64,000 nt of DNA from Prosthecobacter sp. SYSU 5D2 (GCF_039655865.1 NZ_JBBYXL010000002.1:372001-436000); one strand, 5' to 3'; numbered from the stretch's first letter, positions 8,392 to 17,360 are shown. Notes: generated from the letters alone by a model not told the origin. Translations and numbers: made by a program.

Positions 8392-9297
8392 CTATTCCTT
8401 AACTGCAGGCATCTTGACAAAAGCCGTGACAATCTTGGCGCTTCCCGGATAACGGCCCTCTTGGGATGCGTGCCAGGCGATGCACAACCAGCCCTCAGTC
8501 GCCGCTATGGAGAGGCTGCTGTTCCAGTGGCTGATGCCCGGTAAGGCCTGGTGTTCCAGCTTCTGAGTCACGGGATCGTAGCTGCTGAGCAGGGTCTGCC
8601 AGCGCTCGTCTTGCGCTGATTGGGACTGCCCGCTCTCTTGGACCCATGCAACCCACCAGCGGCCTGCTGCCCAGAGCGGGGAGGATGCGGCGGGGAAGTC
8701 ATAGATCGTCGCCACCTTTCCTAGTGGCAATGTTTTATCCTCAGCAGAGCCATTTAGACTGGCCATGCTGAGATGCAGGTGATGAGCAGAGAAGTGTTGC
8801 TCTTCCTCATCGTCAGACCAAATAAAGGCCACCTGTTCACCGTTGAAGCTCGCTTTATCCGCATAGGGTGATGAAGCTGTAATTTCGATGGGCAACGGGC
8901 GCTCCACTCGCTGGGGCAAGTCATAGGGATGCTCAATCAAAACCGCACGATGCAGCCGGTTCTCTTCACGTTTTGGAGTTTCACCTGGCTTTAACAGCTC
9001 CTGTTCTTCAATATCTGAGGTGGATCGGAACTCGACTTTAGAGAACTGATTTTTCCGTTCAGGATAGTTCACCCGATGGCGAGGGATAAATACACTGCCA
9101 TCCGGCTCATAAATGACCGCACTTTTAACTTCGACTGGATCTCCCTTCTCCACGGCGAGTCTCGTCGTAAAAGAGATCAAAAACCGGCCATCCTCGACCA
9201 TCACTTGGGGATAAGTATCCCCTGCAGGATCCACGTGCGCCAGCAATGGCCCAGGCAGGACTATCCCCCAAATGAGAACCATGATCTTACGCCACAT
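8392..9297 (-). CDS. hypothetical exported protein
   Basis: A 301-residue protein with a signal peptide (MWRKIMVLIWGIVLPGPLLA, cleavage about residue 20). The mature part has many strand-forming, tryptophan-containing segments (AFIWSDDEEEQHF, LWAAGRWWVAWVQES, GWLCIAWHASQEG) spaced like the blades of a beta-propeller, which is an inference. No catalytic motif, lipobox or membrane anchor was found. It converges with the ankyrin gene and diverges from nadA. Function unknown. Confidence 0.65.
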   Translation of the reverse strand: MWRKIMVLIWGIVLPGPLLAHVDPAGDTYPQVMVEDGRFLISFTTRLAVEKGDPVEVKSAVIYEPDGSVFIPRHRVNYPERKNQFSKVEFRSTSDIEEQELLKPGETPKREENRLHRAVLIEHPYDLPQRVERPLPIEITASSPYADKASFNGEQVAFIWSDDEEEQHFSAHHLHLSMASLNGSAEDKTLPLGKVATIYDFPAASSPLWAAGRWWVAWVQESGQSQSAQDERWQTLLSSYDPVTQKLEHQALPGISHWNSSLSIAATEGWLCIAWHASQEGRYPGSAKIVTAFVKMPAVKE

Positions 9298-9395
9298 CCT
9301 GGGATCCTATTTCAAGCCCCCAATCACACGCAAGCTTTCTTCCCGCTCTGATGAGACCGTTTCTCCCTTGAGCCGGGGCCAGTCTCCGCTATATC

Positions 9396-10343
9396 ATGAG
9401 CATGGTCGCTGTCGCCACCCCCACCCTGGTCACTGAAATTCTCCGCCTCAAAAAAGAGCGGAATGCTGTCATTCTTGCTCACAACTACCAGTCCAAAGAA
9501 ATCCAGGAGATTGCCGATTTTGTGGGCGACTCCCTCGGCCTGGCCTATCACGCGAAGGAGACTGATGCGGATGTCATCGCCTTTTGCGGGGTTCATTTCA
9601 TGGCGGAGACCGCCAAAATCGTCAATCCCACCAAGACGGTCATTCTTCCCGATGCCAATGCCGGCTGCTCCCTGGAGCAGAGCTGCCCCGGCCCGCAGCT
9701 TGAGGCCTTCCTGAAGGCTAACGCGGAAAAGAACTATTACGTCATCGCTTACATCAATTGCAGCGCCCACGTCAAAGCCCTCAGCGATTGCATCTGCACC
9801 AGCGGCAACGCGGTGAAAATCGTCAATGCTGCCCCGGCTGACCGGCCCATCCTTTTTGTCCCAGACCAGAACCTGGGGAGCTGGGTCATGGAGCAGACGG
9901 GCCGCAAGATGGACCTTTGGAAAGGGGCCTGCTATGTGCATGTGGAGTTCACCCGCGACAGCATCCAGGGCATCAAGGACGAGTATCCGGACGCCGAGGT
10001 CGTCGCCCACCCGGAGTGTACGTATGCCGTGCGTATGCTGGCGGATGTGGTGTGTTCCACGGAAAAAATGGTTCACTACTGCCAGGGCAGCCCGGCCAGC
10101 ACCTTCATCATCGTCACCGAAAGCGGCATGATGCACCGCCTGGAGCGGGAAGTGCCTGGCAAGCGTTTCATCCCCGGCCCCACCGGCCACTGCGCCTGTG
10201 CCGACTGCCGCTACATGAAGCTGAACACCCTACAAAAGCTCCACGATTCCCTCCGCGACCTCACCCCCCAGGTGACCATGCCCGAGGAAATCCGCGTCCG
10301 CGCCGAGAAACCGCTGCTGCGCATGCTGGAACTGAGCCGGTAA
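9396..10343 (+). CDS. nadA: quinolinate synthase NadA
   Basis: A 315-residue enzyme that condenses iminoaspartate with dihydroxyacetone phosphate to quinolinate, the precursor of NAD. The three cysteine positions that hold the [4Fe-4S] cluster are present, in AGCSLEQSC, in GACYVHVEF and in the CACADC group. Other hallmarks are LAHNYQ near the start, GVHFMAETAKI and the GSPASTFIIVTE segment. The length matches short-type NadA proteins. The gene stands alone; nadB and nadC are not in the window. No Shine-Dalgarno precedes the ATG at 9396. Confidence 0.96.
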   Translation: MSMVAVATPTLVTEILRLKKERNAVILAHNYQSKEIQEIADFVGDSLGLAYHAKETDADVIAFCGVHFMAETAKIVNPTKTVILPDANAGCSLEQSCPGPQLEAFLKANAEKNYYVIAYINCSAHVKALSDCICTSGNAVKIVNAAPADRPILFVPDQNLGSWVMEQTGRKMDLWKGACYVHVEFTRDSIQGIKDEYPDAEVVAHPECTYAVRMLADVVCSTEKMVHYCQGSPASTFIIVTESGMMHRLEREVPGKRFIPGPTGHCACADCRYMKLNTLQKLHDSLRDLTPQVTMPEEIRVRAEKPLLRMLELSR

Positions 10344-10436
10344 GGATCGCCTAAACCGGCTTTCTTCACGCGCATTCCAGAGGGTAACTGCGATTATAAA
10401 TGCTGCTTAGAGCGTCCAGTCGCGTATCTTTTCCCG

Positions 10437-11393
10437 ATGAATCCTAATCCCCGCAGGAGTCTGTGCGTCATTCTCAACTGTGAATCCGGCACCCTGGCCA
10501 CCCTGGGACCGGATGTCGTGGAGCAGGGATTGAAGGAAATTTTTGAGGAGCTGGGCTGCGAGGTGGAGATCTGCCAGGTGCCAGGAAAAGAAGTGGAGGC
10601 GGCCCTGGAAAAAGCCCGCGATGGCGATGCCGATGCCGTCATAGTTGGAGGCGGGGATGGTACTGTCGCCACGGCGGCCACCGTTTTTGCCGGTCATGCC
10701 AAGCCCCTCGGTATTCTGCCCCTGGGCACCTTCAATCTTGCCGCCAGGGATGTCGGCATGCCACTGGACTGGCAGGAGGCCGCTCGTGCCCTGGTCACCG
10801 CCCCAGTGGGTGAGATGGACCTTCTCGATGTCGCTGGAAATCTCTACATGTGCGTTGTGGTTCTCGGCTTTTATCCTGCCCTTGTCATGGGCCGCCCGGA
10901 GTATCACGGAAGCTGGATCGTCAAATCCGCGCGCACCCTGTGGGATGCCCTGCGCAGTGCGGCCACCTTTCCGCCGTTGCACCTTTGCCTTCAGGAAGGG
11001 GACAAGGTCATCCGCCATCGCACCCGCATCGCCCTGCTGGCCAACAATGACTACGAGGATCTGTTTGGCATCATCCCACGGCGGCGCACGCTGGATGCCG
11101 GTTACTTCACCGTTTATGTTTCCAAGCACCAGACGCAGTTTGGCCTCATGCGCTCCTTTGTCGCCTGGGTCATGGGCCGGTGGAAAGAAGATCGCGAAAT
11201 CGTCTCCATGCGTGCCACGGACCTGGAAATCCGTGTCACCCGCAAGCGCCGCATCCCGGTCATGATGGACGGCGAGCTGGAAAAACTCACCGTTCCCCTG
11301 CGGGTGAAATTGGTGCCCAAAGCCCTCCGCGTCATCGCCCCCCGCATCGCGGAGGAAGCCGCCCTGGCAGAGGAAACCACCGCGGCCGCCTGA
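10437..11393 (+). CDS. diacylglycerol kinase family lipid kinase
   Basis: A 318-residue cytoplasmic enzyme of the DAGK/YegS/sphingosine-kinase superfamily. The ATP-binding motif is VGGGDGTVATAA, followed by LGILPLGTFNLAARD, the counterpart of the usual PLGT-NDFAR motif. A C-terminal beta-sandwich ends in MMDGELEKL. It phosphorylates a lipid hydroxyl; the substrate (diacylglycerol or another) cannot be told. The stop codon at 11391-11393 is separated by 2 nt from the next ATG, so it is co-translated with the metallophosphoesterase, which may act on related phosphate metabolites. Confidence 0.85.
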   Translation: MNPNPRRSLCVILNCESGTLATLGPDVVEQGLKEIFEELGCEVEICQVPGKEVEAALEKARDGDADAVIVGGGDGTVATAATVFAGHAKPLGILPLGTFNLAARDVGMPLDWQEAARALVTAPVGEMDLLDVAGNLYMCVVVLGFYPALVMGRPEYHGSWIVKSARTLWDALRSAATFPPLHLCLQEGDKVIRHRTRIALLANNDYEDLFGIIPRRRTLDAGYFTVYVSKHQTQFGLMRSFVAWVMGRWKEDREIVSMRATDLEIRVTRKRRIPVMMDGELEKLTVPLRVKLVPKALRVIAPRIAEEAALAEETTAAA

Positions 11394-11395
11394 CC

Positions 11396-12217
11396 ATGCG
11401 CCTGGTCCACATTTCTGACCTCCACTTTGGGGCCGTCTCGCCGGACATGCCCGCTTTTTTGCGGGATGCGGTGATGGCAGCGGAGCCGGAGGTCGTCGTC
11501 GTCAGCGGAGACCTCACCCAAAACGGCCGCGCCCGCGAGTTTGAAGAAGCCCGCACTTTCCTGGATTCCATTCCCATCCCGCAGCTCGTCGTCCCAGGAA
11601 ACCATGACGTCCCCCGCTGGTGGGTCATTTGGGAGCGCTTCCGCCGTCCTTGGCGGCATTACCGGTGCATCGTGCAGGAGGACCTGGAACCCGTCTGGAC
11701 AAGCCCCGGCCTCTTTGTCATGGGCACCAATTCCGCCCGTATCGCTGGCTGGCATCTGGACTGGTCACGCGGCCGCCTGTCTCATCATCAAATGGCCCGC
11801 ATGGTCAAAACCGGCCAGGAAGCTGATGACAACGCCCTCAAGGTCCTCGTCGTCCATCATCCCCCCGCCGCCCCGCCGCAGGGCACCCGCCGCCACCTCA
11901 TCGGCCGTCAGCGGGAGTTTTCCCAGTCGGTCAATCTCGCGGGCGTGGACCTCATTCTGGCCGGGCATTTCCACATCAGTTATGCGCAGACCCTCCGCCT
12001 CAGCGGCGGCAGTGCTGCCCGTAGCTGCGTCCTCTCCGCCGTCTCCACCGCCATCTCCCATCGTCTCAAAGGCGAGCCCAACGGCTTCCACATCATCGAA
12101 GGGGACGCCCACGAGCTCACCGTCCAGGCCAGCCGCTGGGACGGCACCGGCTACACCCCCGGTAAAAAATGGCGCTTCCACCGCGCTGCGGACAAACGTG
12201 ACTGGCAGGAGGCCTGA
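11396..12217 (+). CDS. calcineurin-like metallophosphoesterase
   Basis: A 273-residue phosphoesterase starting at the ATG at 11396 with MRLVHISDLHFG. All metal-binding blocks of the family are present in order: D-x-H in SDLHFG, GDLTQNG, GNHDVP, the histidine of VVHHPP and GHFHISY. The closest family types are Icc/CpdA-like phosphodiesterases, so a cyclic nucleotide or phosphomonoester substrate is possible. It has no signal peptide. It forms an operon with the lipid kinase 2 nt upstream. A longer in-frame reading begins inside the kinase gene and is not used. Confidence 0.88.
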   Translation: MRLVHISDLHFGAVSPDMPAFLRDAVMAAEPEVVVVSGDLTQNGRAREFEEARTFLDSIPIPQLVVPGNHDVPRWWVIWERFRRPWRHYRCIVQEDLEPVWTSPGLFVMGTNSARIAGWHLDWSRGRLSHHQMARMVKTGQEADDNALKVLVVHHPPAAPPQGTRRHLIGRQREFSQSVNLAGVDLILAGHFHISYAQTLRLSGGSAARSCVLSAVSTAISHRLKGEPNGFHIIEGDAHELTVQASRWDGTGYTPGKKWRFHRAADKRDWQEA

Positions 12218-12235
12218 CTTCCACATTAAAGTGGT

Positions 12236-12255
12236 CCGCACTGTCCCTAGTGCGG
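12236..12255. terminator. hairpin between convergent genes
   Basis: CCGCACT (12236-12242) and AGTGCGG (12249-12255) form a 7-bp stem with a 6-nt loop, just after the phosphoesterase gene and before the end of the convergent PIG-L gene. No T-run follows. Confidence 0.35.
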
Positions 12256-12298
12256 GAACGACAGGTCAGCGGGGTTGAGGAGCTCATCTCCGCCCGCT

Positions 12299-12988
12299 TC
12301 ACACCACCCAATCCCGCGCCACCGGCCTCACCGTCCGCACCGCTTCTGCATACTTGGCTCCGCAGGCCAGGCCGCGATACCGCGCCAGCACCGTCTTGGT
12401 CTCCACCGCCGCCTCCTTTTGCACATCCAGCGGACGGTTGCGGACATAGGCCATCAGCCCGCCCAGCCACTCGGTGGCGGCTGGCCACACGCTGCTCACA
12501 TCCACATAGGTGTCCGGCGTGAAGTCAATCGTATGCCCCGGCCCGTTGTCATACCAGAAGACCTGGGACGGGCTGCGCGCATTGTCATCCCCCAGCAGCC
12601 GCGCCGGTTGAAACAGCGCCGCATGGCTGATGGCGGAGGCCGCCTCATGATCCGGGTGCCGGTCCTTCGGCCATAGCATGAAGGCCGTGTCCGGCTTCAC
12701 CTCCGCCACCACCTGGGCCACCTCCCGCTTGGCCTCCAACGTCGGTTCGAAGCCCATGGAGCTGTAGTTTAGAAATCGCATTTCGATGCCGCGCTCCTTG
12801 GCCATCTCGATGGTCTTTTGCTTCAGCCCCTCCTCACGCCCCCGCACTGGCGGCCAGTTGCTGTAGTCGCCGATCAGGCTCAGGATCACCACCCGCTGGT
12901 GCTGCTGCACGGCCTTCAAAAGAATGCCCGGCAGTCCGAAAGGGCAGTCATCATAATGGGCACCGATGGCGAGGATGGTCTTGGGCAT
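12299..12988 (-). CDS. PIG-L/LmbE family deacetylase
   Basis: A 229-residue zinc-dependent N-deacetylase-type enzyme. The N-terminal metal motif reads AIGAHYDDCPFG instead of the usual AHPDDE; the metal ligands His and Asp and the catalytic Asp are kept, while the glutamate is replaced by cysteine. The second ligand group is present as HPDHEAAS. Family members remove acetyl groups from GlcNAc-type sugars (MshB, BshB, GlcNAc-PI). The substrate here is unknown. It lies 34 nt after the aminotransferase gene on the same strand and is probably cotranscribed with it. The leader before its ATG is strongly pyrimidine-rich. Confidence 0.85.
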   Translation of the reverse strand: MPKTILAIGAHYDDCPFGLPGILLKAVQQHQRVVILSLIGDYSNWPPVRGREEGLKQKTIEMAKERGIEMRFLNYSSMGFEPTLEAKREVAQVVAEVKPDTAFMLWPKDRHPDHEAASAISHAALFQPARLLGDDNARSPSQVFWYDNGPGHTIDFTPDTYVDVSSVWPAATEWLGGLMAYVRNRPLDVQKEAAVETKTVLARYRGLACGAKYAEAVRTVRPVARDWVV

Positions 12989-13022
12989 AAGAGAAGGGAA
13001 GGGGATACGCTCCTTCCGGCGC

Positions 13023-14183
13023 TTACCTTCCGCGTCTCAGGCCTTCCACTAGTTTTTCTCCTGCCGCATGCAGCGTCTCCTCCTTTTTGGCAAAGTGGAA
13101 ACGGATGTACCGGTGCTCCGGCTCCCGGTAAAAGCTGGACCCCGGCACGCCCGTCACACCCACCTCGGACGTCAGCCACGCTGCCGCTTCCGTGTCTGTG
13201 GCAAAGCCTAGCGAGTGGATGTTTAACATCGTGTAATAGGCTCCTTGCGGTTCCGTGAAGGGCAGCCCTGTCTGGCGCAGATACGGCAGAAAAACATCCC
13301 GCTTGGCCTTGTAGTCACTCTGCAGACCCGCATAGTAGCTGGCAGGAAATTCCAGCGCCGTCACCGCCGCCTCCTGCAAAGGCGCAGCCGCTCCCACTGT
13401 GAGAAAGTCATGCACCTTTTTGCAACGTGAGATGAGATTCTCCGGTGCGATGACATGGCCCAGCCGCCAGCCGGTGATGGAGTAAGTCTTCGAAAGCGAC
13501 CCGCAGCTCAGCGTCCGCTCCCACATGCCTGGCAGCGTGGCAAAATACGTGTGCTCATTCGGCGCATAGACGATGTGTTCATACACCTCGTCCATCAGCA
13601 CAAACGCATCGAATTCATCCGCCAGCTCCGCGATGAAAAGCAGCTCCCCCCGCGTGAAAACCTTGCCGCATGGATTCGATGGGTTGCAGATGACAATCGC
13701 CTTGGCCCCATCCGCAAACGCCTTGCGCAGCTCATCACGATCAAACTCATAGTTAGGTGCATGCAGCGTGATGTGCACCGGGATTGCCCCGGACAGGATC
13801 GCATCCGCCGCATAGTTTTCGTAAAACGGCGAAAACACGATCACCTTGTCCCCCGGATCACAGGCCGTCATCATGGCCACCATCATCGCCTCCGTGCTGC
13901 CGCAGGTCACCACCACATGCCGGTCCGCATCCAGATCCAGCCCGGTGTATTGGGAGTGCTTCCGTGCCAGCGCCTGGCGGAACCGCGGCGCGCCCCAAGT
14001 CACCGCATACTGATGATGCGGCCCCCGGATGGCCACCGCCAGCGCCTCAATCAGCTCCTCCGGCGGATCAAAATCCGGAAACCCCTGCGCCAGGTTGATG
14101 GACCCGTGCCGGTTGGACTGGCGCGTCATCTCCCGGATGACGGATTCCGTAAAAATTTCAAGGCGGCGTGCTGGCTGTGGCAT
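13023..14183 (-). CDS. PLP-dependent class I/II aminotransferase
   Basis: A 386-residue fold-type I aminotransferase. Motifs are INLAQGFPDFDPP, VTCGSTEAMM, the substrate/PLP segment CNPSNPCGKVF, MDEVYEHIVY and the Schiff-base lysine in GSLSKTYSITGWRLG; the C-terminal arginine is in HRYIRFHFA. The pattern fits the methionine/kynurenine/glutamine-type aminotransferases (YbdL, KAT) better than aspartate aminotransferases. It is the first gene of a likely operon with the PIG-L deacetylase and diverges from rarD. Confidence 0.9.
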   Translation of the reverse strand: MPQPARRLEIFTESVIREMTRQSNRHGSINLAQGFPDFDPPEELIEALAVAIRGPHHQYAVTWGAPRFRQALARKHSQYTGLDLDADRHVVVTCGSTEAMMVAMMTACDPGDKVIVFSPFYENYAADAILSGAIPVHITLHAPNYEFDRDELRKAFADGAKAIVICNPSNPCGKVFTRGELLFIAELADEFDAFVLMDEVYEHIVYAPNEHTYFATLPGMWERTLSCGSLSKTYSITGWRLGHVIAPENLISRCKKVHDFLTVGAAAPLQEAAVTALEFPASYYAGLQSDYKAKRDVFLPYLRQTGLPFTEPQGAYYTMLNIHSLGFATDTEAAAWLTSEVGVTGVPGSSFYREPEHRYIRFHFAKKEETLHAAGEKLVEGLRRGR

Positions 14184-14308
14184 GGGTTGGGGATGGAAAC
14201 CGATGAGTGGGCGGAAACCTCTGCCAATTCAAGCAGGATCGGGAATGAAACGGCAGATGAATTCGCTTGCCGGTTTTCTCATTTGCTCCGTTATGAGTCA
14301 CCCCCTCC

Positions 14309-15181
14309 ATGACCCGTCCCCCCACCTCCGCCCTCTTGAGCGCGGTCATGGCCTTTGGACTTTGGGGCATCATTCCTATTTATTGGAAATGGATCGGTCA
14401 CCTCGGCGCGGACGTGGCGGTGGCGCAGCGGGTGGTGTGGACGATGGCGCTCACCTTGCCCCTGCTCTTGCTGCGGGGCGAGCTTGGGCAATGGCTCCGA
14501 GAGCTGCGACGCGCTGACGTGCTTCGCACGCACTCTCTGGCCGCCGTCCTGCTCGGGGTGAACTGGGGCACCTTTGTCTGGGCTGCCCTACACGGGCACC
14601 TGGTGGAATGCAGCCTCGGTTACTTTCTCAATCCGCTGCTCAATGTCGTCATCGGCTACCTGCTGCTGGGAGAAAGGCTGTCGCGGGGGCAGCGGGTGAG
14701 CGTGGCCCTGGCGTCATGCGGGGTACTCCTGCAAATGCTCGCCGTGGGCAGGCCGCCGTGGATCGCATTGGTCCTCGCCTTCTCCTTCGGTTTTTACGGC
14801 TTGGTACGGCGTCAGTCCGTCCAGGGACCGCTGACCGGACTGGCCACGGAATCCCTCGTCGCGCTGCCGCTGGCGGGCGGTTTTCTGATCTGGCAGAGCC
14901 TGCATGGCCGCGCTGTGTTTGGCGATGGCGGCGGCCTGGACCTGGCTCTCGTCCTTGGGCTGGGCGTTGTGACGACGGTGCCGCTCCTGGGCTTTGCTCA
15001 CGCGGCACGGAAGCTGCCATTCAGTTTGTTAGGCCTGTTGCAGTTCCTGGCACCCACAGGGCAGTTCCTCCTGGGCGTTTTGGCTTTTGGGGAGGCTCTC
15101 AGTCCGCTGTCCCTGGTGGCCTTTGCCTTCATCTGGACCGCCATCGCCATCTTCTGCATGGACCTGAGGCGAAAGCGTTGA
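14309..15181 (+). CDS. rarD: EamA-family permease RarD
   Basis: A 290-residue inner-membrane protein with about ten hydrophobic helices and two EamA-type halves. RarD hallmarks are GLWGIIPIYWKW near the start, AQRVVWT, the GVNWGTFVWA and LGYFLNPLLNVVIGYLLLGE segments, and FLAPTGQFLLGV in the second half. RarD proteins are putative drug/metabolite exporters; the substrate is not known. It ends 62 nt before an exported glycerophosphodiesterase on the same strand. Confidence 0.9.
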   Translation: MTRPPTSALLSAVMAFGLWGIIPIYWKWIGHLGADVAVAQRVVWTMALTLPLLLLRGELGQWLRELRRADVLRTHSLAAVLLGVNWGTFVWAALHGHLVECSLGYFLNPLLNVVIGYLLLGERLSRGQRVSVALASCGVLLQMLAVGRPPWIALVLAFSFGFYGLVRRQSVQGPLTGLATESLVALPLAGGFLIWQSLHGRAVFGDGGGLDLALVLGLGVVTTVPLLGFAHAARKLPFSLLGLLQFLAPTGQFLLGVLAFGEALSPLSLVAFAFIWTAIAIFCMDLRRKR

Positions 15182-15243
15182 TACTACCATCGGAATCTTC
15201 CTTCCGAAAAAAGTCCCCGCCCGCAACGTTATCTGTGCCCCTC

Positions 15244-16041
15244 ATGAAACGATTTTCCCTGCTCGCCTGCCTCACTATGACCTCGCTCTTCAGCCTAAAC
15301 GCCGTTGAGATTGTCGCCCATCGCGGTTTCTCCGCACGCGCTCCTGAGAATACCGTCGCCGCCTTCAACCTCGCCTGGCAGCAGGGCGCGGATGCCTGTG
15401 AGCTCGATCTTCTTTTGACTGGCGATGGCGAGATCGCCGTGCTGCATGATGCAGACACCAAGCGCACCACCAAGGTCGCCAAAATCGTCCGGGACAGCAC
15501 TCTTGCCGACCTGCAGACCCTGGATGCCGGCTCCTTTAAGAACGCCATCTTCAAAGGCGAAAAAATCCCCAGCCTGGAGGAAAGCCTGGCCACGTTGCCG
15601 CTGGGTACGCGCCGTTTTTTCCTGGAGGTGAAAAGCGGCCCGGAAGTCGTCCCCGTTCTCGCCAAAAAACTGGCCAAATGGCGACTGCGCGGCCACCAGC
15701 TCTGCATCATCGCCTTCAACCGTCAGGTCGCCCAGGAATCCAAAAAAGCCCTTCCCTGGATCAAGGTGTACCGCCTCTCCTCTGAGAAGGAGAACAAGAA
15801 GCCCGTGGACCTCACCCAGCTCATTGCCGATACAAAGGCCGACGGCCTCGACGGCCTGGACCTGGGCCTCAAGTGGAAGTGGAGTGAGGCCATGGTGAAG
15901 CAGATCAAAGACGCTGGCCTGGAAGTCCATGTCTGGACCGTCAACCGCCCTGGTGACGTGCGCCGCCTCGCCGGCTTCGGCGTGGACAGCATCACCACCG
16001 ATGATCCCATCATGGCCAGAGCCGCTTTGGAGAAGAAATGA
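15244..16041 (+). CDS. exported glycerophosphodiester phosphodiesterase
   Basis: A 265-residue protein starting at the ATG at 15244 with a signal peptide (MKRFSLLACLTMTSLFSLNA). The GDPD-family TIM-barrel motifs follow at once: AHRGFSARAPENT (catalytic His and substrate Glu), CELDLLLTGDG (metal Glu/Asp) and VLHDADTKR (second His). The C-terminus carries VHVWTVNRPGDVRRLAGFGV and the terminal TDDP motif. It hydrolyses glycerophosphodiesters to glycerol 3-phosphate and an alcohol in the periplasm. It is followed after 47 nt by an SGNH lipoprotein, possibly in the same operon. Confidence 0.92.
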   Translation: MKRFSLLACLTMTSLFSLNAVEIVAHRGFSARAPENTVAAFNLAWQQGADACELDLLLTGDGEIAVLHDADTKRTTKVAKIVRDSTLADLQTLDAGSFKNAIFKGEKIPSLEESLATLPLGTRRFFLEVKSGPEVVPVLAKKLAKWRLRGHQLCIIAFNRQVAQESKKALPWIKVYRLSSEKENKKPVDLTQLIADTKADGLDGLDLGLKWKWSEAMVKQIKDAGLEVHVWTVNRPGDVRRLAGFGVDSITTDDPIMARAALEKK

Positions 16042-16088
16042 TTGCTTTTGACCCACCGCTCCGTTTTTGAATGCCTCTCCCAACCCTC

Positions 16089-16844
16089 ATGAAAAACACT
16101 GCCCTTGCCCTCCTTGGCCTCCTCCTGCTCACCGCCTGTGAAAAGCCGGAGCGCGTCATCCCCTCCCATGTCGCCACCAATCCGGTGCCCCGTGATGAAA
16201 AATGGATGACCCGTCACAACACCTTCAATGAAATCTCCAAAAAAGGCGAAGCCACTCTCGTCTTCCTGGGCGACTCCATCACCCAGGGCTGGGAAAAAAA
16301 TGGCAAAGCCGCCTGGGAGAAGTTTTATGGCAGCCGCAAAGCCGCCAATTTTGGCATCGGCGGTGACCGCACCGAGCACGTCTTGTGGCGCCTGGATAAT
16401 GGCAACTTCGACGGTCTCAAGCCCAAGCTCATCGTCCTGATGATCGGCACCAACAACACTGGCCACGCTGGCCGCCCGATGAAGGAGCTCAACGATGCCA
16501 ATTACGAGTGCAGCGCCGACCAGACCTTTGACGGGGTGGAGCTCATCCTCCGTCGTCTCAAGACCAAGGCCCCCCAGGCCAAGGTCCTCGTCCTCGGCAT
16601 CTTCCCGCGTGGAGAAAACAATGAAGACGCCATGCGCAAACAGAACCAGGAGACCAATGCCAAAATCGCCACCCTTGCCGATGGCAAGCGCATCCATTAC
16701 CTCGACATCAGCCAGACCTTCCTCCAGCCCGATGGCACCCTGACCCGCGAGGTGATGCCTGATCTACTGCACCTTTCTGAAAACGGTTATGGCATGTGGG
16801 CCGAGGCCATCGAGCCGAAGATCAAGGAACTGCTGGGAGAATAA
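16089..16844 (+). CDS. SGNH/GDSL-family hydrolase lipoprotein
   Basis: From the ATG at 16089 a 251-residue lipoprotein with lipobox LLTAC (MKNTALALLGLLLLTAC). An ATG at 16071 would lengthen the signal peptide by six residues. The four SGNH blocks are complete: FLGDSITQGW (nucleophile Ser), FGIGGDRTEHVLWR (Gly), IGTNNTG (Asn) and PDLLHLSENGY (Asp and His). It matches the acetylhydrolase type (PAF-AH beta/gamma-like) found in polysaccharide deacetylases and esterases. It is anchored to a membrane, probably facing the periplasm. A clear terminator follows. Confidence 0.9.
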   Translation: MKNTALALLGLLLLTACEKPERVIPSHVATNPVPRDEKWMTRHNTFNEISKKGEATLVFLGDSITQGWEKNGKAAWEKFYGSRKAANFGIGGDRTEHVLWRLDNGNFDGLKPKLIVLMIGTNNTGHAGRPMKELNDANYECSADQTFDGVELILRRLKTKAPQAKVLVLGIFPRGENNEDAMRKQNQETNAKIATLADGKRIHYLDISQTFLQPDGTLTREVMPDLLHLSENGYGMWAEAIEPKIKELLGE

Positions 16845-16880
16845 AGCAGCGGACACTTCCAGATCCTTGTTCACCATCTC

Positions 16881-16915
16881 AAGGCCGCCTCTCACCGGGC
16901 GGCCTTTTGTGTTTT
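16881..16915 (+). terminator. rho-independent terminator
   Basis: AAGGCCGCC (16881-16889) pairs perfectly with GGCGGCCTT (16898-16906) around an 8-nt loop, and the T-rich tail TTGTGTTTT follows. It closes the unit ending with the SGNH lipoprotein. Confidence 0.85.
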
Positions 16916-17042
16916 CAGATGGGACGCAGAGGAATGTTGCGCTGCAAAACGCCTTTTGGTATAACTAAAAGTAATTCTGTTATTCAAATGGGCGCCATCT
17001 TGGAGGCCAGATTTTACAGGATCAACCTGACCATCATGCGCC

Positions 17043-17360
17043 ATGCTGACACCAACTGACATAGCTGACTGCGGGGAACGCCATGTGGAGAACTGGCTTA
17101 CCGAAAAAGGATACCGCTGCTACCGCCACAAGCAGCGTCATGGCACCAAAGACCTGGAGGCCCGCAGCGAGGACAGCAACATGCTAGTTCACATCAATGC
17201 CACTTTAGAACCGAAAGCGGTCCCTGTCCTTACCCAGGCGGAGCATGACAGCATCTGCTCGCGCGCCATGATGCTGGGGTTTGACCCCTGGCTGGCCCAG
17301 CTCCAGGTGGACCGTCATGGTGACCTCTATGGCGACATCGCCTGGACTCCGCTCAAATAG
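17043..17360 (+). CDS. small hypothetical protein with a degenerate PD-(D/E)XK-like pattern
   Basis: A 105-residue cytoplasmic protein. The order GERHVENWLTEKGYRCYRH, then GTKDLEA, then LVHINATLEP, then a helix with LTQAEHDSICSRAMMLG and strands near the C-terminus is the secondary-structure order of small PD-(D/E)XK nuclease-fold proteins. The aspartate in KDLEA is present, but where E-x-K is expected the sequence reads H-x-N, so it is probably catalytically dead or belongs elsewhere. The stop codon overlaps the 3' end of the convergent kinase gene by 8 bp. It follows a 198-nt gap that contains the terminator and a TATAACT element; no Shine-Dalgarno is seen. Confidence 0.5.
   Translation: MLTPTDIADCGERHVENWLTEKGYRCYRHKQRHGTKDLEARSEDSNMLVHINATLEPKAVPVLTQAEHDSICSRAMMLGFDPWLAQLQVDRHGDLYGDIAWTPLK

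Noticed and set aside
12299-12988. Calling the PIG-L protein inactive because of the E-to-C change
   Set aside because: The metal-binding and catalytic His/Asp residues are all present, so loss of activity is not supported.
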